DNA of 64,000 nt from an uncultured Proteiniphilum sp. (GTDB lineage: Bacteria; Bacteroidota; Bacteroidia; Bacteroidales; Dysgonomonadaceae), in assembly GCA_927407015.1 (NCBI GenBank), contig CAKMJT010000005.1, positions 1-64,000 on the forward strand, in the 5' to 3' direction. Made by a program: the position numbers and the translations under genes. The notes under the pieces are model-generated. The model had not been told where the DNA came from. It did not search any database and saw only the letters and a program-made list of their open reading frames with translations. This document shows positions 52,396 to 61,619 of this stretch, in pieces; within the stretch, counting starts at the first letter, position 1, and every line of letters begins with the position of its first letter.

Positions 52396-54681
52396 ATGAA
52401 AAAAGAAAACAATCAAATGAAGAAAGACAGTGCACCAGAAAAAAAGAATGCTGTCCGGTCAGAGAAGAACCCGGGTATTCCGGGAAAAGGTGCTGAGCCG
52501 GCCAAGGTGTCGATGATTGAATTAAAGGATCCACTTCCGGTGGAGATGATTGAAGCCGATAAGAAAGTTTCACTTGAAGTACGCCCTTTGACACCGGACA
52601 ACGCCAAGCAGCAAGACCTTGCCGTGAACAAGGGAGGCGGGTATGGCTACCAGATGACAACCAATCAGGGACTCCGTATCAACGATGACAGTAACACACT
52701 GAAAGCAGGTGAACGCGGACCCTCCCTGCTCGAAGATTTCATCATGCGTGAAAAGATCACCCATTTTGATCACGAACGTATCCCCGAGCGCATTGTACAT
52801 GCGCGGGGATCGGGTGCGCACGGTGTCTTTAAAGTCACCAACCCCATTCCGCAATTTACAAAGGCTAAATTTCTTACAGAGAAAGGGAAAGAGACTTCTG
52901 TCTTCGTACGCTTTTCCACCGTACAAGGGGGACGCGGTTCAACCGATATGGCACGGGATGTAAGAGGGTTTGCCGTGAAATTCTACACGGAGGAAGGTAT
53001 TTTTGATCTGGTGGGTAACAATGTGGCTCCCTTTTTTATACAGGATGCTATCAAGTTCCCGGACCTGATCCATGCCGTGAAGCCTGAACCACGCAACGAA
53101 ATACCACAGGCAGCCTCTGCACATGACACCTTCTGGGATTTTGTATCTACCTCTCCTGAGACGTTTCACACGGTGATGTGGCTGATGAGTGACCGGGCTA
53201 TTCCCCGGAGCTACCGGATGATGGATGGATTTGGTACCCACTCATTCCGGTTCATCAACGACAAGGATGAATCATTCTTCGTGAAGTTTCACTGGAAACC
53301 GACCCTTGGCTTGCAATCCCTGATATGGGACGAAAATCAGAAGATCGCAGGAAAAGATACCGATTTTCACAGACGGGATCTGTGGGATGCCATACAGGCC
53401 GGTGAATTTCCGGAGTGGGATCTGGGGGTACAGATTATTCCGGAAGCTGATGAGTTCAAGTTCGATTTCGACCTGCTTGATCCCACGAAGCTGGTACCGG
53501 AAGAGCTGGTGCCCGTGCAGATTGTGGGCAGGATGACACTGAACCGTAATCCCGACAATTTCTTTGCCGAAACAGAGCAGGTAGCTTTTCATCCGGGACA
53601 TATTGTTCCAGGCATTGATTTCTCTAACGATCCGCTGTTGCAGGGACGTCTCTTCTCTTATACCGATACACAGATATCAAGGCTTGGCGGCCCCAATTTT
53701 CATGAGATACCCATCAACCGTCCTGTGGTGCCGGTAGTCAATAACCAGAAAGACGGGATGCACAGGATGACCATTCCTGTGGATGAAACCAGTTACCACC
53801 CCAACACCATCAGTGATAATTATCCGCTGCAGTCCTCTAAGGAGGAAGGCGGATTCACCAGTCACCGGGAACGCATCGAAGCCGTTAAGGTACGCGCCAG
53901 AAGCCAAAGCTTTCTCGATCATTATTCGCAGCCTACGCTTTTTTACAACAGCCAGACGGAAGTAGAGAAAAAACATATCGCCGATGCATTCAGCTTTGAA
54001 CTGGGGAAAGTCAAGCGGATAGCTATTCGTCAGAATGTGCTGAAGATGATCAATATGGTAGATAAAGAGCTGGCCAACCAGGTTGCCGGACAGCTGGGGA
54101 TCCCTGTTCCTGAGGGCATACCGGAGAACATGCAGCACCGTCCCGGGGCAAAACGGGAAGAATATGAAACCATCATGGTGGAACCCAAACTGAAGGTATC
54201 TCCTGCATTGAGCATCCTGAAGAATCAGAAGAAAGATTCTATCAGAACACGGAAAGTGGCCATTCTCTGTGATGAAGGTGTGGACGGAGCTCAATTGAAA
54301 AAACTGAAGGAGACACTCACGGGTGAGGGTGCAATGGTAAGAGTGGTTGCTTCCCATCTCGGAACAATCAAAGACAATAAAGGCAATGAGATTGAAGTGG
54401 ATGATTCGGTGCTTACCACCTCCTGTGTGCTGTTTGACGCCACTGCTGTTCCTGACGGAACCGCGGAGATGTTTACCGGGATGCAATCCGATCCGCGTTA
54501 CAAGGAGTTCGTAAGGGATACCTACTTCCATTATAAACCACTATCGGGAAATGGCGCAGCTGTCAAATTTATCCTCGATATGATGGGCGGTGACCTGACG
54601 ACGGAGAGCGGTATTGTGAAAGATGGCACCCCTGCCGATTTTGTGAAAGCGATCAAAGAGGGTCGTTACTGGGACAGATAA
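52396..54681 (+). CDS. katE: Catalase HPII (large-subunit catalase)
   Basis: About 761 residues starting at 52396 (the frame extends to a TTG at 52378). It disproportionates H2O2 in the cytoplasm with heme. The long N-terminal arm is about 1-110. Motifs are HFDHERIPERIVHARGSGAH near 119-138 (catalytic His), VRGFAVKFYTEEGIFDLVGN near 197-216 (Asn) and GRLFSYTDTQISRLGGPNFH near 415-434 with the heme-ligand Tyr. A C-terminal class-I amidotransferase-like domain (about 610-760, KVAILCDEGVDGAQLKKLKE) is typical of HPII. It lies between DUF2383 and YciF-like genes. Confidence 0.95.
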   Translation: MKKENNQMKKDSAPEKKNAVRSEKNPGIPGKGAEPAKVSMIELKDPLPVEMIEADKKVSLEVRPLTPDNAKQQDLAVNKGGGYGYQMTTNQGLRINDDSNTLKAGERGPSLLEDFIMREKITHFDHERIPERIVHARGSGAHGVFKVTNPIPQFTKAKFLTEKGKETSVFVRFSTVQGGRGSTDMARDVRGFAVKFYTEEGIFDLVGNNVAPFFIQDAIKFPDLIHAVKPEPRNEIPQAASAHDTFWDFVSTSPETFHTVMWLMSDRAIPRSYRMMDGFGTHSFRFINDKDESFFVKFHWKPTLGLQSLIWDENQKIAGKDTDFHRRDLWDAIQAGEFPEWDLGVQIIPEADEFKFDFDLLDPTKLVPEELVPVQIVGRMTLNRNPDNFFAETEQVAFHPGHIVPGIDFSNDPLLQGRLFSYTDTQISRLGGPNFHEIPINRPVVPVVNNQKDGMHRMTIPVDETSYHPNTISDNYPLQSSKEEGGFTSHRERIEAVKVRARSQSFLDHYSQPTLFYNSQTEVEKKHIADAFSFELGKVKRIAIRQNVLKMINMVDKELANQVAGQLGIPVPEGIPENMQHRPGAKREEYETIMVEPKLKVSPALSILKNQKKDSIRTRKVAILCDEGVDGAQLKKLKETLTGEGAMVRVVASHLGTIKDNKGNEIEVDDSVLTTSCVLFDATAVPDGTAEMFTGMQSDPRYKEFVRDTYFHYKPLSGNGAAVKFILDMMGGDLTTESGIVKDGTPADFVKAIKEGRYWDR

Positions 54682-54742
54682 GAAAACACTGCCTTATCAG
54701 TATATATTCATTTTAAAAATTACAATTAAAAACATCAAGATT

Positions 54743-55315
54743 ATGACAACATCAAAAAAAGAAACGGATGATAAAGCTGCTGCAACGCAGGAAAAAAAAG
54801 TGCCCAAACTGAAAGCCGAAGATAAAGGCAAGCTTCAGGAATTTCTGGCAGATGCATTCAAGGATATCTATTATGCGGAGAATGAGATTCTGAAGGGACT
54901 TAAAAAAATGGAAGCAGCTGTCACCTCGAAAGAACTGAAAAGCAGTATCGGCAAACACTACATTCAAACGGAAGGCCAGCTTAAACGGCTTGAAGAAGCG
55001 TTTAAGCTGTTGGGTGAAAAACCCGCCAGGAAAAAATGTGATGCCATTGACGGTATTTTAAAGGAAAGTGAAAGCGTATTGGAGGACACCGAAGCAGGGA
55101 CCATGGTTCGTGATGTGGCAATCATTATTGCTTCCCAGAAAGTGGAACACTATGAAATAGCAACGTATGGCAGTCTCTCCGAATTGGCGAAAACCCTGGA
55201 GCTATATGAAGTATCCCAGTTACTGGAGACAAGCCTGCATGAAGAAAAATCGGCAGACCTGTCACTGACGGACCTGGCTATTTCATATGTGAACAAGGAA
55301 GCGAAAGCGGAATAA
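54743..55315 (+). CDS. YciE/YciF-family (DUF892) ferritin-like protein
   Basis: 190 residues. A lysine-rich N-terminal tail (about 1-28) is followed by a DUF892 four-helix bundle. It shows LQEFLADAFKDIYYAENEIL near 30-50, KHYIQTEGQLKRLEEAFKLLGEKPARKKCDAIDG near 75-110 and AIIIASQKVEHYEIATYGSL near 127-147, with several Glu/His pairs of the di-metal site. YciE/F proteins are induced by stress and probably protect from oxidative damage. It lies 61 bases downstream of katE and is convergent with glsB. Confidence 0.9.
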   Translation: MTTSKKETDDKAAATQEKKVPKLKAEDKGKLQEFLADAFKDIYYAENEILKGLKKMEAAVTSKELKSSIGKHYIQTEGQLKRLEEAFKLLGEKPARKKCDAIDGILKESESVLEDTEAGTMVRDVAIIIASQKVEHYEIATYGSLSELAKTLELYEVSQLLETSLHEEKSADLSLTDLAISYVNKEAKAE

Positions 55316-55349
55316 CGATGCACGATTAACCGGTGCATAAGAAAAAAAT

Positions 55350-55389
55350 AACAGGAGGATGAATTACATCGTGATAGCAGCCTCCTGTT
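55350..55389 (-). terminator. Terminator of glsB between convergent genes
   Basis: AACAGGAGG (55350-55358) and CCTCCTGTT (55381-55389) form a 9-bp stem with a 22-base loop. On the minus strand the stem is followed by ATTTTTTTCTT, a good T-tract. It may also act on the plus transcript of yciF, though without a T-run. Confidence 0.65.
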
Positions 55390-55401
55390 GCGTTATACAA
55401 C

Positions 55402-55656
55402 TCAGCTTCTCTTTCTTACCAGTGCATAGATAAACAGCACGAGTAAAGAACCGCCAATGGCAAGAAGCAGTGTCCTGAAACTGAACTCATCTACTGTTCC
55501 CCATCCGAGGAATGAACCGATCCATCCGCCAACGAAAGCACCAATGATACCAATCAGGATGGTTACCAGCCAACCGCCGGGATCTTTGCCCGGGCGGATT
55601 GCCTTTGCGATGGCTCCGGCAATGAGTCCCAGTAAAATCCAAGATAAAATTCCCAT
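55402..55656 (-). CDS. GlsB/YeaQ/YmgE-family small membrane protein
   Basis: 84 residues starting at the ATG complement 55656 (an in-frame longer version to 55758 has a non-hydrophobic, Cys-rich front and is rejected). It has three membrane segments: GILSWILLGLIAGAIAKAI, GGWLVTILIGIIGAFVGGWI, and FRTLLLAIGGSLLVLFIYAL. Small transglycosylase-associated (YeaQ/GlsB) stress proteins have this size. Its neighbours katE and yciF fit a general-stress function. The reaction is unknown. Confidence 0.88.
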   Translation of the reverse strand: MGILSWILLGLIAGAIAKAIRPGKDPGGWLVTILIGIIGAFVGGWIGSFLGWGTVDEFSFRTLLLAIGGSLLVLFIYALVRKRS

Positions 55657-55868
55657 GATAATACTATTTATACAGTTAGAAATCGAATACCGATTGTATT
55701 TCCAATGATAACAAGATTTGTTCACCAAATGTTTACACTTTTTGCATTTTCCTTTCATTTATTTTAAACAAATTACTGATAAGCGACAATCTGTCTCTTT
55801 GTCAGTCTCAAAATCAAAAAATTACAGTTTTTTGATACAAATAATTTCGTTAAAAAGAAAAGATTTTG

Positions 55869-55876
55869 TATTTTTG
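55869..55876 (+). promoter_or_regulatory. Promoter -7 box of gapA
   Basis: TATTTTTG, fitting TAnnTTTG. It gives a 5' leader of about 135 bases ahead of the ATG at 56016, which contains the conserved leader block at 55908-55950. Confidence 0.6.
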
Positions 55877-55907
55877 CATTTCAATAAGAAAGATGGTTTT
55901 TGGGAAC

Positions 55908-55950
55908 GTTTTCGATAAGCCATAAGGGCATGAGGCAAGCAGCATTGCCT
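55908..55950 (+). promoter_or_regulatory. Conserved 5' leader block (copy 1, before GAPDH)
   Basis: It starts GTTTTCGATAAGCCATAAGG and ends in the perfect hairpin AGGCAA (55933-55938) / TTGCCT (55945-55950). A similar block (GTTTTCG, TAAGC, GCAT, AGGCAAG, TTGC in the same order) lies in the leader of the lipoprotein gene at 63554-63596. Both lie shortly after a TAnnTTTG promoter, so this is a candidate RNA element. Confidence 0.55.
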
Positions 55951-55985
55951 ACCGCCTTCGCTTGGAAACGATCAGTTGAAAATGA

Positions 55986-57020
<1,035 letters not shown>

Positions 57021-57040
57021 CCAGTATAGGTGAAGATGCT

Positions 57041-57120
57041 AAAAAAAAGCGCCTCCATAAGAGGCGTTTTTTTTTAGTAGAAAGAGGGAAAATCACCCTG
57101 TGATTCACCCTCTTTTTTTT
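57041..57120. terminator. Tandem terminators after gapA, also serving the ferredoxin gene
   Basis: Hairpin 1: CGCCTC (57050-57055) and GAGGCG (57061-57066) with an A-run before and T9 after. Hairpin 2: GAGGG (57084-57088) and CCCTC (57108-57112) around AATCAC/GTGATT, followed by eight T. The A-run before hairpin 1 makes a T-run on the minus strand, so it can also stop the leftward ferredoxin transcript. Confidence 0.85.
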
Positions 57121-57139
57121 CCTGTAAGTACCAGTCTAT

Positions 57140-57307
57140 TTATGCCGGATAGATTGCTTCGGTGGGACATACTTCTGCGCAAGTACCGCAGTCAGTACAT
57201 ACGTCCGGGTCAATAACGTAGATATCGCCTTCCGATATTGCATCAACAGGACATTCGTCGATACAGGTGCCACAAGCAATGCAATCTTCATTAATTACGT
57301 AAGCCAT
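57140..57307 (-). CDS. 2[4Fe-4S] ferredoxin
   Basis: 55 residues on the minus strand, from the ATG complement at 57305-57307 to the TAA complement at 57140-57142. The protein MAYVINEDCIACGTCIDECP has a second cluster motif VCTDCGTCAEVCPTEAIYPA. Two CxxCxxCxxxC-P motifs bind two [4Fe-4S] clusters, as in clostridial-type ferredoxins used for low-potential electron transfer in fermentation. A minus-strand TACCTTTG box (complement of 57351-57358) lies about 45 bases upstream. It is short and easily missed. Confidence 0.95.
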   Translation of the reverse strand: MAYVINEDCIACGTCIDECPVDAISEGDIYVIDPDVCTDCGTCAEVCPTEAIYPA

Positions 57308-57350
57308 AATAAATAATAAGTTAGTTAATGTAAATGGGTTTTTGCTGATG

Positions 57351-57358
57351 CAAAGGTA
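57351..57358 (-). promoter_or_regulatory. Promoter -7 box of the ferredoxin gene
   Basis: TACCTTTG on the minus strand, 44 bases before the ferredoxin ATG. Confidence 0.65.
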
Positions 57359-57448
57359 GTGAGTTTTTTTATTATATAAAAAAGTTTTCAGATATCTTTC
57401 TCCGATCGTTCAAACAATAAGCAGCACTGAAAATCGTTTAAAAATGGA

Positions 57449-58156
57449 ATGAAGATAATAAAGATCTGTTTTACCTCGCTGCTGCTCTTTTTGTCGGGTT
57501 ACCTCCGGGGACAGCACCATACACTGCAAAACCAGCCGTATGCCGACCAGCGGTTGTTTCATCTGGGGTTTACACTCGGCTTGCAAACCCAGGATCTTAT
57601 CCTTACGCAGTCAGGATTCACAGATGAAAACGGAGAGGTATGGTTCGCAGAGATCCCCCGTTATTCGCCCGGGTTCTCCGTGGGCATCATCGGCAATCTA
57701 TACCTGAATCGGTTCATGAATCTGCGCGTTATCCCGTCTCTTTATCTGGGTGATAAACAGTTTGTTTTCCGGGAACAATCGTCAGGGGAGGAATTCTCCA
57801 CACGCATCAGGAATAACTACATCGCTTTGCCACTGCTGATTAAATTCGCGGGAGACAGAATCGACAATTTCAGACCTTATATGCTATTGGGAGGCTATGG
57901 CAGCATGGAACTGTCTTCGGGAAAGAACCAGGCTGTTCGTTTAAAACCATACGACTTTGGAATGGAGTTTGGTGTGGGATGCGACTTCTACCTGCCGCTT
58001 TTCAAGCTCAGCCCTGAGCTGAAGTTTAGCTTTGGCCTGATCGATATTCTGGAAAAAGAGAGGACCGACCTGAAGGATGAGAGTCTGCAAAGATATGCGA
58101 ATGCTTTGTCAAAAGCCACACAACGAATGATTACGGTAAGTTTTCACTTTGAGTAG
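57449..58156 (+). CDS. PorT-like outer-membrane barrel protein
   Basis: 235 residues. A signal peptide (KIIKICFTSLLLFLSGYLRG) is followed by an 8-strand barrel. It shows RLFHLGFTLGLQTQDLIL near 35-52, PGFSVGIIGNLYLNRFMNLR near 73-92, YIALPLLIKFAG near 128 and a terminal MITVSFHFE. The arrangement resembles PorT, a type IX secretion component of Bacteroidota. No other T9SS gene and no T9SS sorting-domain protein is recognised in the window, so the T9SS role is inference. Its 3' end overlaps that of the convergent glycosyltransferase by 26 bases. Confidence 0.75.
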   Translation: MKIIKICFTSLLLFLSGYLRGQHHTLQNQPYADQRLFHLGFTLGLQTQDLILTQSGFTDENGEVWFAEIPRYSPGFSVGIIGNLYLNRFMNLRVIPSLYLGDKQFVFREQSSGEEFSTRIRNNYIALPLLIKFAGDRIDNFRPYMLLGGYGSMELSSGKNQAVRLKPYDFGMEFGVGCDFYLPLFKLSPELKFSFGLIDILEKERTDLKDESLQRYANALSKATQRMITVSFHFE

Positions 58157-59189
58157 CCTGATTCTCCATCGTCATAACAGATTCATATGTTTTTTTCCCT
58201 TTCACATAAAAAAGCAACAGAATGCTTTTCCGGAATTGTGTGGGTATCCATTGTACGGTAGTTCTTCTCAGATTCTCCTGTCGCGCAGGGCTACAGGAAT
58301 CTCTCATTCTCAGATAATCGCTGTACGCTTCCACGACAGCATGGGCACTCTTGAATTTACCTTCCAGGAGCAGATGCAGATACGCCAGGCAATCAAGAAA
58401 ATAACGGATGAGAAAGGTTGACCGATAGACCGGCTGAGGTATGTTTTTATAGAGCATCAGCAGATTGTTGCGAAAATTCAGATACATTTTTCGCGGGTTA
58501 TCCTTGCTCAGGGATGCTCCGCCAATATGATACACGACTGATGCGGGGATACACATCACTCTCCTGCCCCGTGCGTTCAGCCGCCAGCAGAGATCGATCT
58601 CTTCCATATGGGCGAAGAAACGGTCATCCAGTCCTCCCGCATCAAAGTAATCTTTTCTTCGGATACACAGGCAGGCGCCGGTTGCCCAGAAGACAGGGAT
58701 AACAGCATCATACTGGCCGTTGTCTTCCTCCACCACCGCCAATATACGCCCCCGGCAGAAGGGATAGCCATACCTGTCGATAAAACCACCTGAGGCACCG
58801 GCATATTCAAACCGTTCCCTCTCCGTATACGAGCGAATCTTGGGCTGCACCGCAGCTACATCGGGATGCAACTCCATGAAAGAGATCAGGGTTTCTATCC
58901 AGCCTTGTGTGGTTTCCACATCTGAATTCAACAGAACCACATATTCAGAATCCACCTGCTGCAGTGCTTTGTTGTACCCTCCGGCAAAACCGTAGTTTTT
59001 ATCAAGGATGACAAGCTGTACGTCGGGGTAGTTTGTTTCAATGAATGCAACGGAATCGTCCGATGAGCCGTTATCGGCTACTACCACCCTGCACGCATCG
59101 CCCTGTGAATGTGCCAGCACAGAAGGCAGAAACTGCTCCAGCAGCCTTCTCCCGTTCCAGTTCAATATAACAACCGATGTTTTTGACAT
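58131..59189 (-). CDS. Glycosyltransferase family 2
   Basis: 352 residues. A GT-A fold enzyme that transfers a sugar from a nucleotide sugar, probably to an envelope glycan. It begins KTSVVILNWNGRRLLEQFLP, with VVVADNGSSDDSV near 36-48 (UDP-binding Asp), VVLLNSDVETTQG near 86-98 (DxD-like), and ATGACLCIRRKDYFDAGGLD near 166-185. A C-terminal part without membrane segments ends in LLFYVKGKK. It lies just behind the lipid acyltransferase gene (26-base gap) in the same direction, so both probably serve lipid A or capsule assembly. Confidence 0.9.
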   Translation of the reverse strand: MSKTSVVILNWNGRRLLEQFLPSVLAHSQGDACRVVVADNGSSDDSVAFIETNYPDVQLVILDKNYGFAGGYNKALQQVDSEYVVLLNSDVETTQGWIETLISFMELHPDVAAVQPKIRSYTERERFEYAGASGGFIDRYGYPFCRGRILAVVEEDNGQYDAVIPVFWATGACLCIRRKDYFDAGGLDDRFFAHMEEIDLCWRLNARGRRVMCIPASVVYHIGGASLSKDNPRKMYLNFRNNLLMLYKNIPQPVYRSTFLIRYFLDCLAYLHLLLEGKFKSAHAVVEAYSDYLRMRDSCSPARQENLRRTTVQWIPTQFRKSILLLFYVKGKKTYESVMTMENQATQSENLP

Positions 59190-59215
59190 CTCTCTCTACT
59201 TTGATAATTGCAAGA

Positions 59216-60127
59216 TTAGTTACTTTCCTGTCCTGTTCTTTTCTGAAACTTCCAGCGATTATGAGACCACAGATAATAGGCAGGCTCCTTCAGAATGGTC
59301 TCTTCCAGCTTTCTCATATATCGTTCCATAACGGCAAATTCAGTCTCCTGGCTGGCATCTTTGCTGATAACGCATATTTTCCCCACATAATGACCTCTTC
59401 TCACTTTGGTGATATCGAGATAGACTACGGACAATCCGAGGTGCCTGGCAATCTTCTCCATTCCGGTTTGAACCAGTGTATCCTGATTCAGGAAGATCGT
59501 CCAGTAGTCGTCGAGATATCCCGGGGGTCGCTGATCCGTAAGAAAGCCGACAACCATGGTTCTTCCATCCTGCTGCTGTCTGATCATTTTTCGGAAAGCA
59601 CTCTTCATTTCAAGTGGCTGAGAACTGAACCGGCTCCTGATCTTCAGGAAAAGCTGATCGAAAGCCTGTGAGTGCAGTTTCTTGTAAATCATCCCCTGCT
59701 CTATTCCGGGCTGAAAATGCGTTACGATGGCAGGTACCCACTCCCAGTTACCGTAATGGCCCAGGCTTAACAGACACGATTTGCCCTCTTTCGTAAGTCG
59801 GTTGATGATCTCCGGATTCTCAAACTTCATTCTTCTGCGTGCTTCATCCTCCGACAAATGAAGCGTTTTGATCGTCTCCACGAAATAATCACACAGATGA
59901 TGATAAAATTTATGTTCAATCTTCGTGATCTCTTTCTTCGGGATTCCCGGAAAAGAGTTCTCCAGATTCTTTCGGACAAGCTTTCTCCTGTATCTTATAA
60001 GATAATACACAAGCATAAAAAGAATATCTGACAGCAGATACAGCACCCAAAAAGGGAGTAGTGCATGAAGATACACCACTGCATATAAAAGAGAACCGGT
60101 TACACTTTTTCTACGATCGTCATCCAT
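59216..60127 (-). CDS. LpxL/HtrB-like lipid A acyltransferase
   Basis: About 303 residues from the ATG complement at 60127. A membrane anchor (YAVVYLHALLPFWVLYLLSDILFMLVYYLI, about 15-44) is followed by an acyltransferase domain with the catalytic HX4E motif in SLGHYGNWEWVP near 117. FLTDQRPPG near 195 and a C-terminal helix ending YYLWSHNRWKFQKR complete it. It adds an acyl chain to lipid A or a lysophospholipid at the inner membrane. Its start codon overlaps the mtaB stop (TGATG), so translation is coupled. Confidence 0.9.
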   Translation of the reverse strand: MDDDRRKSVTGSLLYAVVYLHALLPFWVLYLLSDILFMLVYYLIRYRRKLVRKNLENSFPGIPKKEITKIEHKFYHHLCDYFVETIKTLHLSEDEARRRMKFENPEIINRLTKEGKSCLLSLGHYGNWEWVPAIVTHFQPGIEQGMIYKKLHSQAFDQLFLKIRSRFSSQPLEMKSAFRKMIRQQQDGRTMVVGFLTDQRPPGYLDDYWTIFLNQDTLVQTGMEKIARHLGLSVVYLDITKVRRGHYVGKICVISKDASQETEFAVMERYMRKLEETILKEPAYYLWSHNRWKFQKRTGQESN

Positions 60128-61440
60128 CAAAAAACCGCTTTCATCGCCATTTCATCCTCGTCGTACCCGCCCACAACCACATCAGAAACCTTGTTCACAA
60201 GCAATGGATCATAATCGGCATACAATTTTACATAATTTTCGGTAAACCCGTGCATTTTGTTGCCACGTTTTGTGTGCTCGAACAACACTTTTCGGATTGT
60301 TCCCTTTTGAGAGGCATAAAAATGGAGCAGTTTCTCCTCCGACAGATCCAGTAATGCCTTGCTGCGGACATGTTTTGTTTTGGGATCCACCACGTGGTCT
60401 ATTTCGAGGGCTTGTGTACCGGGCCGTTCCGAATAGGTGAAAACATGTAACTGGGATATATCAAGCGATTGAATAAATGCCTTGCTCTGCGCGAAATAAT
60501 CATCCGTCTCACCCCTTACGCCTACGATCACATCCACACCAATGAAGGCGTGGGGAAGGATTTTCTTTATTTTCTCCGTTTTGTGTTGAAACAACGCTGT
60601 ATCATAACGCCGTTTCATCAGCCTGAGCACTGCATTACTGCCCGCCTGCAACGGCATGTGAAAATGAGGTGCAAAACGTTTTGAAGCACCCACAAAATCG
60701 ATGATCTCGTCTGACAGCAGATTGGGTTCGATAGATGAGATGCGATACCGCTCAATCCCCTCTACATCATCCAGCGCTTTGATCAGATCGAAGAATGATT
60801 CTTTGGTCGTATGTCCAAAATCGCCGATATTCACACCGGTGAGCACGATCTCATTCCCTCCTTCCTGCACCACCTGCTCCGCCTGCCTCACCAGAGAAGC
60901 GATGGAACCGTTGCGGCTTCTGCCTCTTGCATGGGGAATGGTGCAAAATGAACAGAAATAATCACAGCCGTCCTGCACCTTCAGGAAATATCGGGTTCGA
61001 TCGTTCGCTGAGACTGAAGGCACAAACGATCTGATCCGGTGCGTTTTCGATGTGATCACCTCTCCTTTATCTTTCTTCTTCAGATCATCCAGATATTTCA
61101 CCACATCCAGCTTTTGCTCCGCACCCAGGACAAGGTCAACCCCATCGATACCGGCTATCTCCTCCGGTTTCAGTTGCGCATAACATCCGGTGACCACGAT
61201 AAAAGCAGCCGGATTCTCCTGTATCACCTTTCTGATGGCCTGCCGCCCTTTCTTATCGGCCAGTTCCGTTACAGAGCAGGTATTGATGACGCAAATATCT
61301 GCCTGCTGTCCCTTACGGGCGCGGGTCACACCTGAATGAAGCAACTGCCTCCCTATAGCCGACGTTTCGGCGAAATTCAATTTACAGCCCAGTGTATAGT
61401 AAGAGGCTGTCTTATTTTCAAAAATAGACTGATCAATCAT
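60127..61440 (-). CDS. mtaB: tRNA t6A37 methylthiotransferase MtaB
   Basis: 437 residues. A radical-SAM enzyme that adds a methylthio group to t6A37 of tRNA to give ms2t6A. The N-terminal MTTase domain has cysteines near CKLNFAE, VINTCSVTE and GCYAQL. The radical SAM cluster motif is in DGCDYFCSFCTIPHARGRSR near 155. A C-terminal TRAM-like domain ends VVVGGYDEDEMAMKAVF. A minus-strand TAATTTTG box (complement of 61524-61531) lies about 85 bases upstream. The next gene downstream overlaps its stop. Confidence 0.92.
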   Translation of the reverse strand: MIDQSIFENKTASYYTLGCKLNFAETSAIGRQLLHSGVTRARKGQQADICVINTCSVTELADKKGRQAIRKVIQENPAAFIVVTGCYAQLKPEEIAGIDGVDLVLGAEQKLDVVKYLDDLKKKDKGEVITSKTHRIRSFVPSVSANDRTRYFLKVQDGCDYFCSFCTIPHARGRSRNGSIASLVRQAEQVVQEGGNEIVLTGVNIGDFGHTTKESFFDLIKALDDVEGIERYRISSIEPNLLSDEIIDFVGASKRFAPHFHMPLQAGSNAVLRLMKRRYDTALFQHKTEKIKKILPHAFIGVDVIVGVRGETDDYFAQSKAFIQSLDISQLHVFTYSERPGTQALEIDHVVDPKTKHVRSKALLDLSEEKLLHFYASQKGTIRKVLFEHTKRGNKMHGFTENYVKLYADYDPLLVNKVSDVVVGGYDEDEMAMKAVF

Positions 61441-61523
61441 AAATGCTACGTCGCTTTACCGAATAATTTGCTGTGATAGACAATTCGAACGACACTTTTG
61501 GGTAAATTTATTCTTTTGGACCA

Positions 61524-61531
61524 CAAAATTA
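61524..61531 (-). promoter_or_regulatory. Promoter -7 box of mtaB
   Basis: TAATTTTG on the minus strand, 84 bases before the mtaB start. Confidence 0.5.
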
Positions 61532-61585
61532 CAATTTTACTCCTATTTATTACCCTATTTTCTTTGGGAATCAATTTTTAGATAT

Positions 61586-61615
61586 TAAATTTGCACATTT
61601 CCAGCATAAATGTGC
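61586..61615 (+). promoter_or_regulatory. Promoter with 8-bp dyad directly before the acyl-CoA ligase
   Basis: The -7 box TAAATTTG (61586-61593) runs into a perfect inverted repeat GCACATTT (61593-61600) / AAATGTGC (61608-61615) with a 7-base loop. It ends 4 bases before the ATG at 61620. The dyad covers the probable transcription start and the ribosome-entry region. Confidence 0.65.
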
Positions 61616-61619
61616 AATT

